From positions 496,001 through 560,000 of the forward strand of contig JALNYT010000002.1 in NCBI GenBank assembly GCA_023229685.1: a stretch of 64,000 nucleotides of DNA, read 5' to 3'. The notes below the pieces were generated by a model. That model was not told the origin of the DNA. It ran no database searches and saw only the letters and a program-made list of their open reading frames with translations. The position numbers and the translations under genes are program-made. This stretch comes from Sulfuritalea sp. (lineage in GTDB: Bacteria; Pseudomonadota; Gammaproteobacteria; Burkholderiales; Rhodocyclaceae). How positions within the stretch are numbered: position 1 is the first letter of the stretch; each line of letters begins with the position of its first letter. Below, in pieces: positions 48,072 through 55,473 of the stretch.

Positions 48072-48593
48072 CTAGCTATCTCCGAGCAAGCTTTGCCACC
48101 AGCGTTTCCTGTTCTCGGGCGCCTGGCGCAGGGGGATGATCGGGTCCGGCGGCACGCGGCTCATGATCCAGCCGGGCAGAGGGGGATTGTTCGACGAGCC
48201 GCAGGAAGATCCCAGATTGTTGGGGTCGTAGATCTTGATCAGGCGCGGGTTGTCGAAATCGTCAACGTAGACGATGCCGCAGTAGGACTCGTGGTGCTCT
48301 GCCCGCAGCAGGGCGTCGATGCGTTCGATGAAGGCGCTGACGGCGAGGGCATCGGCTGCACTGGTAATAGTCGGCGCTGGTGCGCTCTGCGTGACGGGGA
48401 CTCCCCTTCGGGGGCCATCAACGCCGACCGCTTGCAAATACCAGCCGGCGGCGGGATCGATGCGCTGCCACAGCGCCGTCAGCTGGTCCCAGCCCATTAC
48501 CGCCCAGACGCGGCCTCTGTAAAGGCGCTGGAATGCCGTCGTCGGGCTGTTTTCGGTCATCACGCCCGACATCCTACCCGACGCGTCGACCAT
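48072..48593 (-). CDS. Conserved hypothetical protein
   Basis: I do not recognise a characterised family. The 173-residue frame (alternative starts at 48572 and 48560) lacks a signal peptide. It has a central FIERIDALLRAEHHESYCGI segment, then VYVDDFDNPRLIKIYDPNNL and a CGSSNNPPLPGWIMSRVPP motif that looks conserved. Codon use is like the neighbours. It lies 84 bases upstream of cheY on the same strand, and 32 bases after the rhodanese gene. Confidence 0.7.
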   Translation of the reverse strand: MVDASGRMSGVMTENSPTTAFQRLYRGRVWAVMGWDQLTALWQRIDPAAGWYLQAVGVDGPRRGVPVTQSAPAPTITSAADALAVSAFIERIDALLRAEHHESYCGIVYVDDFDNPRLIKIYDPNNLGSSCGSSNNPPLPGWIMSRVPPDPIIPLRQAPENRKRWWQSLLGDS

Positions 48594-48625
48594 GGTCGAG
48601 GACGCCTGGAAGGACAGCGACCGAT

Positions 48626-49786
48626 CTACTTCTTCGCAATCATGCTGTACGTACCGTCGGCGTTGAACTTGACGTCGGCGTCGAGGAAGAAAGCCTGGAC
48701 CTTGCCGCCCAGCAGCTTGACGGTGTCGTAGGCCTCGCCGGAACGGGCGCCGGTACCGCAGACGAAAACCACCGGCTTGTCAGTGGGCAGCGTGGCGATC
48801 TTCTTCTCCAGTTCGTTCATCGGGATATTGACCGATCCCTTGATCGTGCCGGCAGCAACTTCCTTCGGATCGCGCACGTCGACCAGCATCAACGAGCCGG
48901 GGTTGGACTTCCAGACCTGCTCGAAAGACGCCACGGTGACGCTGCCTTTTTCCTTGCCCGCAACCAGGGCCGCCGGGGCCGCCGCAGCACCGCCTGCCGC
49001 AGCGGTCGCCGCGCCGGCGACGGCTGGTGCCCCATGCAGTTTTTCCCATTCCGGATAGCCGGGCGGATAGGTCAGGACGTTCGTGTAGCCGAGCTTCCTG
49101 GCCTTTTCCGCCGAGTTGTCGGAGAGCACGCATTCGAGGCCGCCGCAGTAGTAGATCAGCGTCGTGGCCTTGTCGGCGGGCAACTTGTCGGCGTTCTTGT
49201 CGAACTCGGTGTCGGAGATGTTGATCGCGGTAGGGATCATGCCCTTGTCGGCGACGCGCCTGGGCCGCGCGTCGATCAGCACATAGGGCGCCTTCTCGTC
49301 GATCAGCTTTTTGATGTACGCCGCGGATACGGATACCTGGGCACCCTTGGCCTTCCAGTCGGGCGAGCCGGCCGGGTAGACCTTGATGTTGGTGTAGCCG
49401 AGCTTCTCGGCCTTGAACGCCGAGTTGTGGCTCAGCATGCATTCCAGCCCGCCGCAGTAGAACAGCAGCAGCGTCGCCTTGTCGGCCGGCAGCTTGTCGA
49501 CCATCTTGTCGAACTGGCTGTCGGGGATGTTGACTGCGCCAGGAATGTGGCCGGGATCGTATTGTCGTGCCGCCGGACGCGAGTCGATGATCATCACGCC
49601 CTTCTTCGGCGGAATGCTCACGTTCTGGCGCACGAAGTCGAAATCGACCAGCGCCTTGTTGTACCAGCCGTCCCTGGGCTGAATGACGGCTGCATCAGCG
49701 GCAAGGGCCTGCACCGGATAAGCCAGCGGTGGAGCCGCGAGGCTGGCGCAAACGGCGAGGAACCGTGCGAGTTTTTTGGTGCTCAT
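48626..49786 (-). CDS. Periplasmic sulfurtransferase with three rhodanese domains
   Basis: This 386-residue protein has a Sec signal (cleaved near VQALAAD) and three tandem rhodanese domains at about residues 60-150, 155-250 and 285-375. Domains 1 and 2 carry the loop YCGGLEC (LLLFYCGGLECMLS, LIYYCGGLECVLS) and domain 3 carries VFVCGTGARSG, so each keeps a candidate persulfide-forming Cys. An Ala-rich linker precedes domain 3. It is last in the eight-gene sulfur operon, 9 bases after the YeeE/YedE stop, with an AGGAGA site overlapping that stop. Confidence 0.9.
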   Translation of the reverse strand: MSTKKLARFLAVCASLAAPPLAYPVQALAADAAVIQPRDGWYNKALVDFDFVRQNVSIPPKKGVMIIDSRPAARQYDPGHIPGAVNIPDSQFDKMVDKLPADKATLLLFYCGGLECMLSHNSAFKAEKLGYTNIKVYPAGSPDWKAKGAQVSVSAAYIKKLIDEKAPYVLIDARPRRVADKGMIPTAINISDTEFDKNADKLPADKATTLIYYCGGLECVLSDNSAEKARKLGYTNVLTYPPGYPEWEKLHGAPAVAGAATAAAGGAAAAPAALVAGKEKGSVTVASFEQVWKSNPGSLMLVDVRDPKEVAAGTIKGSVNIPMNELEKKIATLPTDKPVVFVCGTGARSGEAYDTVKLLGGKVQAFFLDADVKFNADGTYSMIAKK

Positions 49787-49795
49787 GATGATCTC

Positions 49796-51040
49796 CTAAA
49801 GCAGGGTAAATTTTTCGGTGGATTCGTTGTAGCGCACCAGTGCGTACCAGAGCAGCAGCAGGGCGCCGCCGGCCGCCAGGGTCCACCCCCAGCTGCCCCA
49901 CATTTCCGGCAGGTAGGCCTGGAAGCCGACGCGGGTCATCTCGAAGCTCTCGACATTGGTTTCGTCGATCGCGGTCAGGTTCAGTTTCTTGAACACGGCG
50001 CTGGCGATCGATCCCATCCAGGCAAAGAAGAACATCGTCACCCAGAGCTTGAGGTGGCCTTCGCCCATGCGCCACAGCGAACCCGAAGCGCAGCCACCGG
50101 CGAAGACCATGCCGATGCCGAAGATAAGGCCGCCGACCAGCGAGCCGACCCAGAAGGTCGCGGGAATGGCGAGGTAGGGATCGATCACCTTCTTCTGGAA
50201 CAGCAGCGCGGCGATCGGGATGCCGATCGCCAGCGCCAGGATCACGGCCTTGGTCATGTCGCCTTCGGCGGTCATGAAGGGTTCGCGGAAGGCCCGCGCG
50301 AAGCACAGGCGCGAGCGATGCATGATGAAACCGATGGCGAAGCCGGCGAGGACGATCACGGCACGCGCCACCAGCTTTTCGTCGCTCGAGCCGTACCATT
50401 GCGTGGCCCAGATCAGCACGCCGACAACGACGGCAAGACCGAGCAGCGGGTAGTTGCGCGTGACGCCCTCGGGAATGTCGAGTGCGGGTGGCGCCTGCAT
50501 GCCCCACTCGATGTGGTCGAGGGTCCATAACAGCAGCTTGAGGCCGATCGCCGCGCCGGCCAGCAGGCCCAGCCACATCGCCCAGCCGGCAGGCGAGGAA
50601 TGCAGCACGGGATTGAAGAAGCCCCCGGTGGTGCAACCGCCGGCGAGCGCGGCGCCGATGCCGAGCAGGCTGCCGCCCATGGCCGCCCAGAGATATTCGA
50701 GCGGCGGCGGACGATTCGGACTGAATTGATGCGACAGCAATGCGGCGCTGAACGCACCCAGCACCAGCATGATGTTCATCAGCGACATGCGGTGCATGAG
50801 GAAGCCGTCGAGGTCGTGCGGCACGCCGAGCACGGGGCCGAGGCCGATCAGATTGTTGAACCAGTCGCCCCAGAACTTGACGCCGCCGAACACGCCCCAG
50901 ACCAGGCCGCTCAGCATCAGGCCGATGATGACCAGCACCAGCAGGATGGCGCCGACAAAGGGCGACCATGCCTCGACGAAGATTGTCTGGTAATCCGCTT
51001 TGAAGCCGCCAAGCCAGCCGGCACTGTCTTCTTCGCTCAT
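49796..51040 (-). CDS. Full-length YeeE/YedE (TsuA-type) sulfur-compound transporter
   Basis: This 414-residue protein has about ten transmembrane helices and both signature cysteine motifs of the YeeE/YedE fold: ALAGGCTTGGFF in the first half and VFAGGCASGSLW in the second. E. coli YeeE (TsuA) passes thiosulfate by relay through such cysteines. The start at ATG 51040 leaves a cytoplasmic N-terminus; the longer open frame upstream overlaps the DsrE gene and is not real. It lies between the DsrE-like gene and the rhodanese. Confidence 0.93.
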   Translation of the reverse strand: MSEEDSAGWLGGFKADYQTIFVEAWSPFVGAILLVLVIIGLMLSGLVWGVFGGVKFWGDWFNNLIGLGPVLGVPHDLDGFLMHRMSLMNIMLVLGAFSAALLSHQFSPNRPPPLEYLWAAMGGSLLGIGAALAGGCTTGGFFNPVLHSSPAGWAMWLGLLAGAAIGLKLLLWTLDHIEWGMQAPPALDIPEGVTRNYPLLGLAVVVGVLIWATQWYGSSDEKLVARAVIVLAGFAIGFIMHRSRLCFARAFREPFMTAEGDMTKAVILALAIGIPIAALLFQKKVIDPYLAIPATFWVGSLVGGLIFGIGMVFAGGCASGSLWRMGEGHLKLWVTMFFFAWMGSIASAVFKKLNLTAIDETNVESFEMTRVGFQAYLPEMWGSWGWTLAAGGALLLLWYALVRYNESTEKFTLL

Positions 51041-51054
51041 TGCATATCCATCGT

Positions 51055-51408
51055 CTAGAACACCAGCACCTGATCGGCGGCGCCGGTCCAACCGGCGAGT
51101 TCGTCGAGCGTGCCGCGATGGCAGCCTTCGATCAGATCGTCTTCGGTGAGGCCGCGGGCATCCATGCAGGTTCCGCAAACCCCGACTTCGCCGCTATGGC
51201 GGTGCAGGTTTCCCAGCATGGTCTCGATGCTGTAGTAGCCCACCGGCAGCTTTTGTCCTCGCCGGGCGCAAGTGGCCGCATCGCCCATCAGGAAGACCCG
51301 AACGGCATGATCCTCGCGCCGGGCGATGGCATTGGCGAGCCGCAGACCGTTGTAACTGCGTTCGCTGCCATAAGGAGCATCGTTGAGGATGAATAGAAAA
51401 CTCTTCAT
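51055..51408 (-). CDS. DsrE/TusD-like sulfur-relay protein
   Basis: This 117-residue DsrE-fold protein starts MKSFLFILNDAPYGSERSYN. Cysteines are in DAATCARRGQKLP and in the C-terminal GEVGVCGTCMDARGLTEDDL, the latter at the position where DsrE/TusD proteins carry the persulfide Cys. It has no signal peptide and is cytoplasmic. It probably receives sulfur from the YeeE/YedE transporters on either side. GAGGA precedes the ATG. Confidence 0.9.
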   Translation of the reverse strand: MKSFLFILNDAPYGSERSYNGLRLANAIARREDHAVRVFLMGDAATCARRGQKLPVGYYSIETMLGNLHRHSGEVGVCGTCMDARGLTEDDLIEGCHRGTLDELAGWTGAADQVLVF

Positions 51409-51504
51409 GTTGAAATCCTCATGCTTGCTTTAGCCATTCGCCCGGCGCCTGTTCCGGCGCGTTGCGGTAAATCAGCTGCAGGTGGCCGGTGCGCCCGTCG
51501 TCGC
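51409..51504 (-). pseudogene. Possible remnant of a short coding segment in the sulfur operon
   Basis: This 96-base gap between the DsrE-like gene and the 200-residue YeeE/YedE gene can be read on the minus strand, without a start codon, as GDDGRTGHLQLIYRNAPEQA followed by PGEWLKQA and a stop. The phrase looks like the end of a protein rather than random sequence, but I cannot assign it. It could equally be chance. Confidence 0.25.
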
Positions 51505-52107
51505 CTATCGGGCACCCTCAACGGCTTGCTCGGCGGTGACCGTGCCGGTGCCGCGGCGCTCGAACCATGAGCCGAAATAGAATATGGCAATGAGCGCAAG
51601 TCCCAGAACGGCGAGGACGACGGGTTCCGGAGTACCGTAGACGTCGGTAAAGGTGTCACCTTCCGCGATCAGCCAGGCGGCCTTCAGGGACTTGAGCGCT
51701 GCCCCGTAGAAAACCGCAAATCCTGCCGTACCAAGCACAACGCCGACGATAAATACCAGAGCGTCGAGGCGACCGGAGAACAGGCCCACCACCGAAGTGC
51801 CCGGACAGTAGCCACCCACCGCAAACCCCGCACCCACCAGCGCGCCGCCCACGGCCGACGCCATCAGCGCCGCCTGGGGAACGGCAATCGAGTCGGGCTT
51901 CATCAACCCGACGAGCCGCAGAAGCCACAGACCGACCGCCGCCACCACGATGGCGGTGAACATGACCTTGAATACCGCCCAGTCGCTCAGCTTGAACTGG
52001 GCGCTCAATTTGACCGGGCTGCCGAATCCGGCATTCTCCAGCACGTAGCCGAACAGGATGCCGCACAGCAGGCCCGACAGCATACCGTTGTCATTTAGTG
52101 GGAACAT
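51505..52107 (-). CDS. Half-size YeeE/YedE protein (second of a split pair)
   Basis: This 200-residue membrane protein has four to five helices and a single cysteine motif, FAVGGYCPGTSVVGL. Together with the preceding 176-residue gene it forms a split pair equivalent to the two halves of a YeeE/YedE transporter. A strong AAAGGAG site precedes the ATG and the upstream stop is one base away. A C-terminal hydrophobic helix (VVLAVLGLALIAIFYFGSWF) ends in a charged tail. Confidence 0.9.
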   Translation of the reverse strand: MFPLNDNGMLSGLLCGILFGYVLENAGFGSPVKLSAQFKLSDWAVFKVMFTAIVVAAVGLWLLRLVGLMKPDSIAVPQAALMASAVGGALVGAGFAVGGYCPGTSVVGLFSGRLDALVFIVGVVLGTAGFAVFYGAALKSLKAAWLIAEGDTFTDVYGTPEPVVLAVLGLALIAIFYFGSWFERRGTGTVTAEQAVEGAR

Positions 52108-52108
52108 G

Positions 52109-52639
52109 TCAAACTCCTTTGACCATGCGGCTGACGATCATCCCGGTTGCAAAAAACAAAGCCAGGAAGACAAAGGCCGAAATACCCAGTGCCGCCGCGC
52201 CCGAGAGCCCCAAACCACTGGTACAACCTCCGGCTATGCGTGCGCCAAGACCGGCCATGAAGCCGCCGGCTAAAGTGCTGATCAAGCGCGCCGGGGTGCC
52301 GACGCTGCGCGCGCCATCCAATTGCACGCGAAAGCGACCGGCCATGAAAGCCGCCACCAGCGCGCCGATGGCAACGCCGAGGATCTCCCAGGTCATCCAT
52401 GAGCCCATCGGGCTGCCGTCCGCCACCATCGGTCCGAGGTAGCCGTTCGCCCTGGTGGCCTCCGGCGCCAGCTTCAGCCCCACGCCGGCGACCATGTCGT
52501 TAGCCGCCCCACTGGCCCCCAGGCCGTGGCCGGACAGAACAAAGGTCAGCAGCAAGGCCAAGCCGAGCGCGATGCCTGCCGCCAGGGGTGACCAGAAGGG
52601 TTTGATTTCCGGATTGCCTTGCTTTTCTGATGCGGTCAT
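52109..52639 (-). CDS. Half-size YeeE/YedE protein (first of a split pair)
   Basis: This 176-residue membrane protein from the ATG at 52639 (AGGAAAGC ribosome site) has one long N-terminal helix (LAAGIALGLALLLTFVLSG), a periplasmic loop, and a YeeE/YedE half with the cysteine motif RIAGGCTSGLGLSGAA. The upstream open frame to 52795 is discarded because it overlaps the cytochrome gene. It is paired with the 200-residue gene one base downstream. Confidence 0.9.
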   Translation of the reverse strand: MTASEKQGNPEIKPFWSPLAAGIALGLALLLTFVLSGHGLGASGAANDMVAGVGLKLAPEATRANGYLGPMVADGSPMGSWMTWEILGVAIGALVAAFMAGRFRVQLDGARSVGTPARLISTLAGGFMAGLGARIAGGCTSGLGLSGAAALGISAFVFLALFFATGMIVSRMVKGV

Positions 52640-52757
52640 GATGCTTTCCTTTCGATCGCCGAATCGCTGTCGCTGCCGGGCGCCAATCTCATTGTCGATC
52701 AGGCGCAAAAGGCCGGCGCGCCGCCCCGGGAGGCGCACGCCTTCGGCAGTGCCCTTG

Positions 52758-53144
52758 TCAGCTGCAGGTGGCCGGAGAGTCGCCGTCCTTGGCACCCTTG
52801 GTCAGGAACGCGGAGATGTCGTCCATCAATTCCTGATCCGGGGTATCGGCAAACTTCTCGGCGGCCTTGTTACCCGACTTGATGCTGGCGCGATAGGCCT
52901 TGCTGACGTACTGCTTGACGGTGTCCTTGCCCTTGTTGTGCTTGTCGGCCTTCAGGTAGGCCGCCCATTCCGCCTTGGTCTTGGTGCTCGGATTGATCGC
53001 GCCGCTAGGGGCGACGGCGTGGCAGGAGGTGCACACGCTGCGGTAATAGACGCGGCCGCGCTTCCAGTCGGCGTCGTAGGCGATGGCCGAAGCGGCGAAC
53101 AGGGAAAGCAGGGCAGCGGCGCTGAGGGTTTTGGTGAGTTTCAT
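52758..53144 (-). CDS. Periplasmic monoheme cytochrome c of the sulfur operon
   Basis: This 128-residue protein has a Sec signal (MKLTKTLSAAALLSLFAASAIA) and one heme site, CTSCH at residues 38-42, near the start of the mature protein. The rest is helical, ending in LMDDISAFLTKGAKDG with a terminal Cys. No obvious axial Met motif follows, so the second ligand is unclear. It is the third gene of the operon, between the cytochrome b and YeeE/YedE genes, and would fit an electron shuttle to the octaheme protein. AAGGAG precedes the ATG. Confidence 0.9.
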   Translation of the reverse strand: MKLTKTLSAAALLSLFAASAIAYDADWKRGRVYYRSVCTSCHAVAPSGAINPSTKTKAEWAAYLKADKHNKGKDTVKQYVSKAYRASIKSGNKAAEKFADTPDQELMDDISAFLTKGAKDGDSPATCS

Positions 53145-53177
53145 GGTCAGACTCCTTGCAAATAATGGGGTGTTTGA

Positions 53178-53774
53178 TTAATCCACTTCTTCCCAGCCGG
53201 TGATCATGGCCTTGATGTGGGCCAGCGGGGTGTGCCCGGCGGTGGTCAGATAGACGTGGGCGATAAGGAAGGCGAGCATCAGGAAGGCGCCGATGATGTG
53301 GCCGGTGGCGACCCATTCCAGTTGCACGGCGGTGAGTCCCCACGCAGCCCAGTTGGCATAGAACAGATAGAGCACGCCGGTGACCCAGATCAGCGGGCCG
53401 ACGAACACCATGATCGCCAGGTAGGCCAGCCGCTGCAGCGGGTTGTGCTTGCGCAACTGCGTCAGGCGGAAGGGATGCGGCGCGTCCTTGAAGATGCCGA
53501 ACAGATAGTAGTTCATCATGGCCACGACTTTTTCCGTGGTCGGGATGTACTGTTTCCATTCGCCGGTGGTGAAGTGCCAGAAGATCGCGAATACCCACAG
53601 GCCGATCAGCGACCACGCGGCAATGGTGTGGTAGGCCACCGCCTTCTCGAAGCCGAAGATGGTGTAGGTGCCGTGGATATCGAAAGCGGTGAGCATCAGA
53701 AACATGATCAGACCGGCTTGCGACCAGTGCCAGAAACGCTCGAAGCGTTTGAAGACGTAGATACGTTCAGACAT
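53178..53774 (-). CDS. Membrane cytochrome b (b561/FdnI/PhsC-type quinol oxidoreductase)
   Basis: This 198-residue protein has four to five transmembrane helices. Histidines suited to bind b hemes occur in ERFWHWSQAGLIMF, KAVAYHTIAAWSLIG, FAIFWHFTTGEW and VATGHIIGAF with AHVYLTTAGHTPL. This pattern is that of formate dehydrogenase or thiosulfate reductase cytochrome b subunits, which pass electrons between quinol and periplasmic partners. The ATG at 53774 is preceded by AGGAG overlapping the octaheme stop; a TTG two codons earlier is less likely. Confidence 0.9.
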   Translation of the reverse strand: MSERIYVFKRFERFWHWSQAGLIMFLMLTAFDIHGTYTIFGFEKAVAYHTIAAWSLIGLWVFAIFWHFTTGEWKQYIPTTEKVVAMMNYYLFGIFKDAPHPFRLTQLRKHNPLQRLAYLAIMVFVGPLIWVTGVLYLFYANWAAWGLTAVQLEWVATGHIIGAFLMLAFLIAHVYLTTAGHTPLAHIKAMITGWEEVD

Positions 53775-53786
53775 TTTCAATACTCC

Positions 53787-55388
53787 TCAGGGCTTGCGGC
53801 TGGATACGATGCGCAGGGCGCCGTGGCCGAATACGCCGAGCAGGGTCAGGAACACGATGCTCCAGCCGATGGTGTCCAGCAACTTGTTGTTGTCACGCAC
53901 CGGGATGTAGATGCCCGGGATGCCGGCCAGGCGGCTTTGCTTGCTGTGACACTCGGCGCAGCCCAGCGCCTTTTCCTTGGGTGCCACCATGTGCGTGATC
54001 GGCCAGGACATCTCGGTCTTGATGAAATCGATCTTGCCCGAGAAGGGATGGCCGGAATCCTTCATGCCGACCGTAATGGCCTTGTCCCAGTCCAGATTCT
54101 TCCAGTAGCCGGTATCGTCGTTGCCCGCCGTGTGCGGCGTGACCAGTGTCTTGTTGACCGGGTCGTAGGGCTGCGTGCCGCGGAATACCTTCATCGGCCA
54201 GATCATCGACTTGCCGTCGGTCGGGCTGCCGCCGAGCTTGTTGATCGGCGTGCGCTGCTCCGACTTCTCGATCTTGTCGGTGATCAGCGTGTAGGTCACC
54301 TGGCCATTGAACCAGACGTATTCGGGCTTGACGTTCTCGGCCAGGGTGAAATCACCCTTGCGCGATTCGTAGATGATGTGACCCTTGGCGTCCTTCAACG
54401 TGATTTGCTTGCCTTCGGCATCGCGCTTGCCGGCGGTGGACCAGTCCCACACCATCTTGGTGGGGATGCCGCCGCGTGCATAAGTCGGGATGTGGCAGGT
54501 CTGGCAGGCGATCTTGGTCGCGTGCTGGTTCAGCCGCGCTTCTTTCTTGTGCGGACCGTTGCCGTGACAGGCGACGCAGGTGGCCGGGTTGCCCTTGTCG
54601 GCCTTGCCGCGGATGCGGGCGCCCTGCTTGTCCTGGGCGGTCGGCGTGTAGCGGCTGCCGGCGACATCGTGGCTGGAACTGGTATGGCAGGTGCCGCAGG
54701 TGAAATCGAGACCTTCGGCATCCATGTGCACGTCGAGTTCCTTGGTCGGCGCCGCGAGCGAAGTGTCCATGTCGCCGTGTTTGACGCCGTCACCGCCGCC
54801 GCCGTTGAAGTGGCAGGCGCCGCAGGTATCGCGGCTGGTCTTGCCGATCTTCTGCGCGATCTTGGAGAGATTGATGCCCTTGATGATCTTGCCGGAACCG
54901 GGCGGGAATTCGGTGTCCTTGACCACCGGGTTGCCGGCGAAGCCGGGCGGCTTCCTGTAGTTGCCGGTGGTGTCATGACAGACCAGGCAATCCACGTTTT
55001 CTTCGGACTTGAAGTCGAAGCTGGCGTCTTTCCAGCCGTAGCCGACGTGGCAACTGGTGCAGGACGCGTAGTTGGAGGCAATCGAAATGCAGAAGTTGTT
55101 GACGACGGTCTTCTTGCCCAGCGTCTGGCCGGTTTGGGGATTCAGGTACTCCCACTTCCAGTGCTTGGTGCGGTGAATCTGGCCGGCGGCTTCCGTGTGG
55201 CAGGTCAGACAGACCTTGGTCACCTCCGGCCCGGACGTGAATTCCTTTTGCAGTTCCTTGAACTTGGTGTGATCGGCGGTGGTATTTAGTTTTAGCGGCT
55301 TTGCTTCATCCGCTAGAACTGGCCCTGCGGCGGCCAGCCAGCCGGCGTAACACATCACGAGTGCAACTCGGGTGAACGCGCGTTTCAT
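53787..55388 (-). CDS. Octaheme c-type cytochrome, tetrathionate reductase (OTR) family, membrane-anchored
   Basis: This 533-residue protein has a Sec signal (cleaved after GPVLA) and eight CxxCH heme sites at Cys60, 110, 134, 189, 231, 271, 295 and 477. The spacing, with a long stretch between sites seven and eight, matches the octaheme tetrathionate reductase family. A C-terminal helix (residues 506-525, TIGWSIVFLTLLGVFGHGAL) anchors it. Shewanella OTR reduces tetrathionate and also nitrite and hydroxylamine in vitro; the true substrate here is open. It is the first gene of the sulfur operon, with a GGGGA ribosome site. Confidence 0.9.
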   Translation of the reverse strand: MKRAFTRVALVMCYAGWLAAAGPVLADEAKPLKLNTTADHTKFKELQKEFTSGPEVTKVCLTCHTEAAGQIHRTKHWKWEYLNPQTGQTLGKKTVVNNFCISIASNYASCTSCHVGYGWKDASFDFKSEENVDCLVCHDTTGNYRKPPGFAGNPVVKDTEFPPGSGKIIKGINLSKIAQKIGKTSRDTCGACHFNGGGGDGVKHGDMDTSLAAPTKELDVHMDAEGLDFTCGTCHTSSSHDVAGSRYTPTAQDKQGARIRGKADKGNPATCVACHGNGPHKKEARLNQHATKIACQTCHIPTYARGGIPTKMVWDWSTAGKRDAEGKQITLKDAKGHIIYESRKGDFTLAENVKPEYVWFNGQVTYTLITDKIEKSEQRTPINKLGGSPTDGKSMIWPMKVFRGTQPYDPVNKTLVTPHTAGNDDTGYWKNLDWDKAITVGMKDSGHPFSGKIDFIKTEMSWPITHMVAPKEKALGCAECHSKQSRLAGIPGIYIPVRDNNKLLDTIGWSIVFLTLLGVFGHGALRIVSSRKP

Positions 55389-55432
55389 GATTTTTCCCCA
55401 TGCAAGACATAATCTCAGCTAATCTGTAAATA

Positions 55433-55473
55433 AGTATCGGCTGATATATCCGTGGGATTTTGATCCAGGTCAA
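55433..55473 (-). promoter_or_regulatory. FNR/ANR-type class II promoter of the sulfur operon
   Basis: On the minus strand TTGAC-CTGG-ATCAA (55473-55460) matches the FNR consensus TTGAT-N4-ATCAA with one difference. GATACT (55438-55433) is a 4/6 -10 box whose centre is 31 bp from the site centre, the spacing expected for FNR bound at about -41.5. The predicted start near 55425 leaves a leader of about 37 bases. The site overlaps the ilvD stop codon. Confidence 0.65.

Noticed and set aside
48533..50530. 665-codon plus-strand frame
   Set aside because: Antisense to the rhodanese and YeeE/YedE genes; composition only.
53217..55289. 690-codon plus-strand frame
   Set aside because: Antisense to cytochrome b and the octaheme cytochrome, which have eight intact heme motifs on the minus strand.
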